Assembly (NCBI GenBank): GCA_015680685.1
Contig: MNCI01017900.1
Span: forward strand, 293,038 to 357,037
Length of the DNA stretch: 64,000 nt
Direction: 5' to 3'
DNA from: Gnetum montanum
Taxonomy: Eukaryota > Streptophyta > Gnetopsida > Gnetales > Gnetaceae
How positions within the stretch are numbered: position 1 is the stretch's first letter; every line of letters starts with the position of its first letter. Both the position numbers and the translations under genes were made by a program. This document shows positions 57,701 through 64,000 of this stretch, piece after piece. The notes below the pieces were generated by a model. That model worked only from the letters and a program-made list of their open reading frames with translations, was not told the DNA's origin and searched no databases.

Positions 57701-58430
57701 ACATTAACCAGAGATAGTCAAAGACGTCCAATCATTCCTTTGACACACTTACTACTATCGATGGTTTATAGAGAATTTCTCTAAGATTACAAAGTCATTG
57801 ATCAAGCTTATACAGAAAGATGCTTCATTCATCTGGACCAAGGAGTACAAACATGCATTCCAATAGCTAAAGGAAAAACTCGTAGGAACTCCAATTTTAC
57901 AAGCACCAAACTGGTCTAGACCATTCCATATAATGATAGATGCATCTAATTATGCCTTGGAAGTCATGCTTATGCAGTTGGATAATAAGAAACGTTCATA
58001 TTACATCCACTATACAAGTTGAAGCATTGTGGATGCACAATTGAATTACACCACAATTGAGAAAGAACTAATGGCATTGGTGTATGCTCTCGAAAAGTTT
58101 AGGCACTATGTGCATGGCTATAAAGTGTTTGTTCACAAAGATCATAGTGCCATCCTCTTCCTAATGAATAAGCCAACGATGAGCCCTCGTATCATACAGT
58201 GGCTTATGATATTGCAGTTATTCAATCTCACAATGGTAGATCGAAAAGGAACTAAGAATGTGATCACTGGCCACCTTTCTTGGTTAATATGGGATAATAA
58301 AGAGAAAGAAAATCCACTCTCTGATCAATTTCTAGATGAACTCTTTTTTACAGGAGCAATAAATGACCAATTGCCCACTGAATCAAAATGCTATGATGGC
58401 ATCCTCACTTACCTTCTCACTTAAGAGATG
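57700..58430 (+). pseudogene. pol: Element E RNase H
   Basis: Connection YYYRWFIENFSKITKSLIKL near 57750, then the RNase H-like part: HIMIDASNYALEVML, IEKELMALVYALEKFRHYVH (58050-58110), VFVHKDHSAILFLMNK. The three acidic positions D, E and D are visible. The last part is open at 58029-58424. Confidence 0.8.
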
Positions 58431-59650
58431 TCACAAGATCTGGACTTTAGGAAGAAACAAAAATTTGTTTATCAGGCTAAGTACTTCATGGAAATCAACG
58501 AACACCTTTACAAGCTATGTGTTGATGACCTGGTTTGTTGATGTGTTCTTGATGCAGACCAATTGCACGTTCTCAAAGATGCTCATGAAAGCCCTTGTAG
58601 AGGCCACTATGTAAGGACATGCATGTTCATAAAAATTCTAATGGCAGTATACTATTGGCCTATGCTCTTTAGGGATGTCCATCAATTTATCCAATCCTAT
58701 GAGTGCTATCAACAAGATGGTGGGATGACCATCCAAATGGAGGGCCATCAATAGTGGTTTCAACCACTGGAGCCCTTTGACATATGGAGTGTAGACTTCA
58801 TGGATTTCATCACACCCATGTTCAATGGAAAAGCATATATCATCATAGCAGTTAACTATTACACCAAATGGGCAAAAGCAACAACTGTCACCAACTGTAC
58901 ATCATCCACTGCTGCTTGATTTGTACAAGAACATATTGTAAATAGGTTTGGTGTGCCACATGCACTAATTTCTGAAAATGGAATTCATTTTACAAGTGCC
59001 ACCTTTTAAAAGTTGATGCAACACTTGGGGGTTGAACATAAATTAACAACACCCTATCACCCCCAAGCCAATGGTCAAGCAGAAGTCACCAATAGGAAGA
59101 TCACAAAGATCCTAACAAGGACTATAAGAAAATATAGGAGAGACTGGAGCATAAAAATCAATGATGCCCTCTAGGCCTACTACTCCACATGGAAACTCCT
59201 CATAGGCTACTCTCCCTACAAGCTGGTGTACAGAAAACTTCTAATACTTCTAGTCCAATCTAAGCTCCATACACTTTCAACAGCCTATGACTTGGATCTT
59301 AACTTGAGCCTAGCACAAAGAGAAAGATTGATCAACCTAAATATGCTAGATGAAAGTCAATTAGTGGCCCTATCTTTGAACAAAGTGCATAAGGCATACA
59401 ATAATAAACACCATGACATTAGAATCTTGAAAGTAAAATTTCATCCTAGAGATAAGGTTCTCTACTAGAACCCCACACACATACCCTAAAAAAAAAAGTT
59501 TTAAACATTGTGGAAGGAACCTTATATAATTAATGAAACCTTTCCCTATGGGGCCATGTTAATCTACAAACCTGAGAGCCCACATAAAAAGTAGTTGGTC
59601 AACATCCAACAAGTGAAACATTTCCTAGAGCTAAGACAAGCCAATACAAC
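58431..59650 (+). pseudogene. int: Element E integrase
   Basis: Zinc-finger part DAHESPCRGHY ... SYECYQQ (first Cys of the CxxC pair is Tyr). Core: DIWSVDFMDFITP, VNRFGVPHALISENGIHF (second Asp is Glu), TPYHPQANGQAEVTNRK. C-terminal part open at 59226-59468, ending in NIQQVKHFLELR-like residues (KHFLELR near 59625). Several stops. No chromodomain seen. Confidence 0.8.
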
Positions 59651-59703
59651 TGCTACCTCATCATATGAACAACCACACTCTACATTCCACATCTTCTCCT
59701 TTC

Positions 59704-59724
59704 AACTCAGTCATGGGGGAGATG
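59704..59724 (+). other. Purine-tract-like word after E integrase
   Basis: CTCAGTCATGGGGGAGATGG resembles the AGTCGTGGGGG polypurine tract of the family. Related words follow gag in C (34250-34258, TTAGTCATGGG) and B. Possible central polypurine tract or recombination scar. Confidence 0.4.
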
Positions 59725-61195
59725 GCCATCCATGCTAACCACACATGGCTCCTCAAATTTTCACATTTTTTTACACATTTTTGTTTTACACTTTGTTGAT
59801 GTTTATCTCTTTTTGCTTTCTCATTCTATTAATTTTCTCAATTTTTGTTTTACAACATCATTAGTATGATTTATCTTTCTTGAATATTTTATACTTTCTT
59901 ATATATTTTACTTTATTTTATTTTATTTTTGTATGACGTTTCATTATTTTTGCTAATAAAAGTACTTTATTACCATAGGACATAGTGCCAATGTTGTTTA
60001 CTAATGGTGGTTTGTGCTTAATGTTGTGATTGTTAATATCTACTTTCTATTTTTAAATTCTAATGTCCAATGACTAAGACATGGTTTATTTTTCATGGAA
60101 CAGACAATGAGTCCACATCATCCACCCATCCACAAACTCTATGGTTTTCCTTGTTTTGGAAGTTTGAGGTTCCTTTCATTAAATAAACTTTAATACATTA
60201 GTGACCTTGGTAGTTTCTAGAAGTGGGAAGGATTCAAGGGTTTGCATAGGGTGTGACTTCAAGGGGACTCAATACTCTTTGTACTCTTCTACTTACTTGG
60301 GTGCTTGAGTGTTTTCATTTGCTTCTTACCATTCCATGTCAACTAATAATAGGAATTCGAATAAAGTCTTTGCACGGTGTGGTACCCATCCAAAATGAAA
60401 ACAAAAACAAAAATAAAAACATAAAAAAAAAACATGATGGAAATTCAAAGCACATCCCTTAGACAAATAAATGAGCTACAAGCACTAGTTATGGGACTAG
60501 AAAGACATGTTACCCATGCCTGAAGATCCCCTCTAACTAAGGCCCTCTCTCACTTCCTACTTCTCTTTTCTTCTCTTTATGAAATGGTGGTCATTTTATG
60601 GAAGCACTCTTGTGTCTTAAGGGGATGGATTAGTCTTGGAGTGATGATGCAAAGTCACTGAAAGTAGTTGGTTTTGATCTGGACTAAGGATGAATCTTCT
60701 TGGATCATTTTAAGCATAAACTTCACAAGGGACCTCTTATGACCTCAATTCTAGATTCCATCCCACCTTCCCCATCATCCATCTATGCTACCTATAACTC
60801 ACCTCACTACCAATTTTTATGTTATGCTTGATGTCTTAGTTTCACGTGTTGAAATTCTTGGATAGATTCTTCCAGGTTGGTCCTTAACTTTTCATAAGCA
60901 TTAATCAATTGAGGGGCTCACGAACTCCTTAGTTGAGGTTATGCAAGGGCAAAAAGGGTATGTGCCTGCTATGGGGAAGACTCACTTGCATATCTCTTGG
61001 TTTGGATAGTTAAGCCCCTTACCTTAGACATTACTACAATCATATCTTTCACATGCCCCATTCTCCAACCATTTTATTAATTTTCTGACCTCCAACACCC
61101 TCTTCTACTATTTTCATCATGTTCATGGCTTTTTGGCCTTCCATTTGACTCCAATTTCACTCAAAAACTCCCTGTATTTTCAAAGTTTTCCCAAA
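59725..61195 (+). other. Spacer of E
   Basis: Non-coding, T-rich at first. Blocks such as GACAATGAGTCCACATCATC (near 60105) match the pol-less elements' spacer. No gene seen on either strand. Confidence 0.55.
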
Positions 61196-61199
61196 GTCA

Positions 61200-61312
61200 A
61201 TGGTGGTCAACAGCCATGTTGACTAGGCCTAGTCGACATAACTAACCCTATTGACAAGGCCTCATTGACTAGGCCCCATCGATGCATTGCAAAAAAATCT
61301 ATAAATACCATT
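61200..61312 (+). promoter_or_regulatory. Internal promoter of E ORF2
   Basis: GTCAACAGCC, TTGACTAGGC, AGTCGACAT, TGACAAGGCC, CATTGACTAGGCC and CATCGATGCAT precede CTATAAATACC at 61299-61309. The words and the TATA context (CTATAAATAC) copy those of the E LTR (52535-52651). The TATA-to-donor distance is about 100 bp. Confidence 0.65.
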
Positions 61313-61410
61313 GAACACTTTGCAAATTTTATCATTTACTTTATAACCAAAGGGGAGTTTCCAACCATTTGTCCAAATCACTTCATTCTTCAATCCTACA
61401 GCTATTGAAG

Positions 61411-61715
61411 GTAAGCTCTTCATTTTGGGGACCACAAACCTTAAGGTTTTTAATGAAAATTTTTTTTCTCCCAAAGGGTTAATGAATACAACGATATTAA
61501 ACCATCAATTTTTGAGAGTTTAACCCTTTCAACAACCTCTAGGATAACTATAATCATTTATTAACATCAAAACACAACTAAAATAATAATTAAAATTGAT
61601 CAAATTAGCCATAATCACAACTTAGCCAAGTGTAACTTTCCTAACGAGATAAGGTATTACAAATTGTTTCATGTTGCACAATAATTGCTAACCCATAGTC
61701 ATGTTGGGATTATAG
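61411..61715 (+). other. 5'-UTR intron before E ORF2
   Basis: Donor TTGAAG/GTAAGC at 61411, branch-like ATTGCTAACCC at about 61684-61694, acceptor GGATTATAG ending at 61715, ATG at 61716. 305 bp. Donor matches the plant consensus well. Confidence 0.6.
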
Positions 61716-64000
61716 ATGGCACCAATACCAAAATGACCACTGGAGGAAGGACCATCTCAACAAAGGGAGAAATAACCTAGAATTGGAAGGGGCCAATAAG
61801 AACAAGCCTAGGAATAGACAGAAGAAACCTATGCAATGGGACCTCTTTAGGAGGAGTCTGAAGTGGAATCTATTTGATAGATTCTCAAGGAAGAGGCTGC
61901 AATAAAACAATCGTATCAAGGAGAGGAACTAGGGCCTGTATTGAGTCTTGGAGTCACACTAACATAAGCCTGCCTTAACATAATTAGGCCCATGATGTCC
62001 AATGCTCTGTTCTCCAGAAATTGAACTTCAGGCCATTCTTAGAGCATGCTCCAGTAGACATAAAGACATAGTTGCAAACCTCTCCTGTGTGGTCAATCAT
62101 CACTTCTAGTGAGGAGTGGTACATGAAAGAGATGTACCTCTTTTGAAACAATAGAAGGGTAGGTTCCATTATGAAGATCAAGGACATTCAGGTGTTCTAC
62201 TTGTCAAACCCATCACGCAAGCTCTTAGGTTGCCTAATTCTGGGACATAATTGGTAGAACTATCTATGCAAGTTGATCTAGAGGAAAAAAAGAAGTGGAG
62301 TCAATGGTGTTACAGGGTTGACCGCAAGGAGTTTGGCGTGCTCACACTGACGAAGCACGTATACTTTAAGATAGTGGCCTATCACCTCAATCCGATGATG
62401 AGGCCCAATAAGGTGACTGCCTTCTTTGCCTGAGCATGCATCACTCTAAGCAAAACATTTTTAGCAAACCTTCCACAATTAATCTATCTAGAGATAGAAA
62501 AGAATTTCAAAGAGAATGAACATGAAAGGAAAACCCCACCTTGTCCATGCCTTATCAGAAAAATTTGCAAAGGGTAGGAATAGTCTGCTACGTAAATGAC
62601 ACAATCAAGCATACTCCCGTCACCTCTTGGTGTGAAATGATGAAGGACAAGACACCTGCTGTGTTTAAGGAAGAGGAGTAGTAACTGCCACCTCTGCCAC
62701 CTACTTAGGAAACAATGCTAGAAGCCTACACTACCATTGAGCACCTGTGAAAAATCCCAAAGTAGCTCTTACAACAGTAGGAGCAATGAGCAGGAACAAG
62801 TGGTGGAGATCCATTTGTGTATCAACTTGCAATGAGTCACCTTAATAAACTGGCTCAATTAATTAGTCAAATGGAGGGAGGTGGACCACTATTTTTAGCC
62901 CAATGAATGTAGCTACCTACAAGATCAAATCCTAGTACTCGAGAGGTAACAGTATCTCTTTCTCAACATCATCTATTTCCAAAAATCTCTAGAAATGTTT
63001 CCTTATTTTTCGTGCACTTGGAGGAGGGCAAGGAGGCAACTGTACTGGTGATGTAGCACCAAGGCACAAGATAGCTACAAAAGTGGTTATTGATCAAATC
63101 ATTGAGGCATTAAATGCACATATGGTGTTTGTACCAAACATTTCTATACTTCGAGATGTGCAAACGTTTGTAGGACCTGTTAGCGAAAGATTGAATGTAG
63201 CCTAGCACGAAGAGTTGCTAGACCAACTAGTGGGGACTGGGCAACCAATTCCATACATCTTTGATTTTTTGAATAACATTACTGCAACCTAATTAGCTGC
63301 TACTCAAATCAAAGGACAAATGTATCATCTTGGAAGGGTAAATGGAAATGGCTCAAGCACAAAACCAATGCTTGACCCTAGAGGTTGCTAAACTATGTGC
63401 CCATTTTGCTAATCCCACACTCCTCAACCCTACAATAACTAGGGATGAAGCTTTTTAGCAGCTTCAAGAACAATTAAAACAAGTTAAGAAGGGAATGGTA
63501 ACGTCTATCTTTAACTAGTCCATAGTTGAAGCAAAGACCTATTTAGTTCAAAAGGACTAGGTTCAGATGCACCAAGAAAATGAAACACTAACCGCAAAAA
63601 ACCAGTGCCTACAAAATGTTGATGCACAAAAACAACATGTGCAAGGATTCATCCATCAATAGTAGGAGTAGCTAGCCAAAGTGAACATGGAATTGAGGAA
63701 ATTAGTAGTAGAGAATCACAATCTGTCTATGGAGGAAGTCCATGCCTTACACCATAAATCTACCATTAAATCTGCTAACTAGAAAACTAAGGCTCTTAAA
63801 TTTGAAAGAGTCAAGAATCACTATAGAGACCAAGTTGGCCTATAGAAGGAGGTGAATGAAAAACATATTCAAGTAGCTAAGGGAAAAGTAAATGAGGTCC
63901 TCCAGCAACTCTAATAAGGAAGAGAAGTATGGCAGGCTATCACTGATGGGATAGATGCCTATAACAAAGTAGAGATATGCATGGACTTACAAATCAAAGA
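61716..64000 (+). pseudogene. Element E ORF2, partial
   Basis: Starts ATGGCACC, as in B' (ATGGCCCC). Many stops and frameshifts. The N-terminal domain is seen at 62251-62580: FGVLTLTKHVYFKIVAYHLN, ... PPCPCLIRKIC. The Pro/Gln-rich linker runs to about 62900 and the coiled coil is visible at 63360-63915: LAKVNMELRKLVVENHNLSM, ALKFERVKNHYRDQVGL. Same architecture as B', though residues differ widely, so ORF2 is old in this lineage. It continues past the window end. Confidence 0.7.

Larger units (their letters stand above)
52520..64000 (+). mobile_element. Element E: gag-pol-ORF2 element, runs off the window
   Basis: 5' LTR 52520-53416, tRNA-Asp-type primer site, gag, protease, RT, RNase H, integrase (pol all in one frame with stops), spacer with a second promoter, leader intron, ORF2 from 61716. 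The 3' LTR lies beyond 64000. The left flank is CTTAT (52515-52519). It shows what B, B' and C have lost. Confidence 0.88.

Overview
The window looks like nuclear DNA from a plant with a large, repeat-rich genome. It is almost wholly nested LTR retrotransposons of the Ty3/gypsy superfamily, with two LINE-like scraps. I see no host gene, rRNA, tRNA gene or CRISPR array. The species cannot be told. The plant assignment rests on four things: primer-binding sites close to the tRNA-Asp type of Athila/Tat elements, a gag with a short zinc knuckle, an ORF resembling the 'putative plant transposon protein' family, and a DUF4283-like LINE ORF1 relic. Nearly all reading frames are broken by stops and frameshifts, so most coding entries are pseudogenes.

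Layout. 1-117 is the outer end of an LTR that runs off the left edge (minus strand). 359-10509 is element A (+), complete from LTR to LTR with a TCATA target duplication. It has gag-protease and an intact integrase but no reverse transcriptase. 11187-20292 is element B (-), complete with an ATCCT duplication. It carries gag and a second ORF (ORF2) but no pol. 20298-24225 is mixed AT-rich DNA with a LINE ORF1 relic and an LTR-like block (G). 24226-25897 plus 40110-51956 is best read as one large minus-strand element (F+D: gag, protease, RT, RNase H, integrase, spacer, ORF2). Two pol-less elements, B' (-, 25898-31712) and C (+, 31706-40109), inserted into it. A later deletion fused B' and C head to head. 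47731-51490 interrupts the D 5' LTR region. 52520-64000 is element E (+), a full gag-pol-ORF2 relative of D that runs off the right edge.

How the parts fit. E and D look like the coding-complete form: LTR, tRNA-Asp-type primer site, gag, pol, spacer, ORF2. B, B' and C keep the same ends, spacer and ORF2 but lack the whole protease-to-integrase block, so they would need pol supplied in trans. ORF2 encodes roughly 930 residues: an N-terminal domain resembling the plant transposon-protein family and a long coiled-coil C-terminal part.

The most interesting point is the DNA in front of ORF2. The spacer holds a second TATA box, flanked upstream by the same family-specific palindromic motif found in that family's own LTR promoter (GCGATATCGC type in B/B'/C, TCGA/ATCGAT type in E). 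This is followed by an apparent 5'-UTR intron whose acceptor abuts the ORF2 start codon. A self-matched two-promoter design with a spliced ORF2 leader is the best candidate here for an undescribed system. All family assignments were made by eye, without searches.
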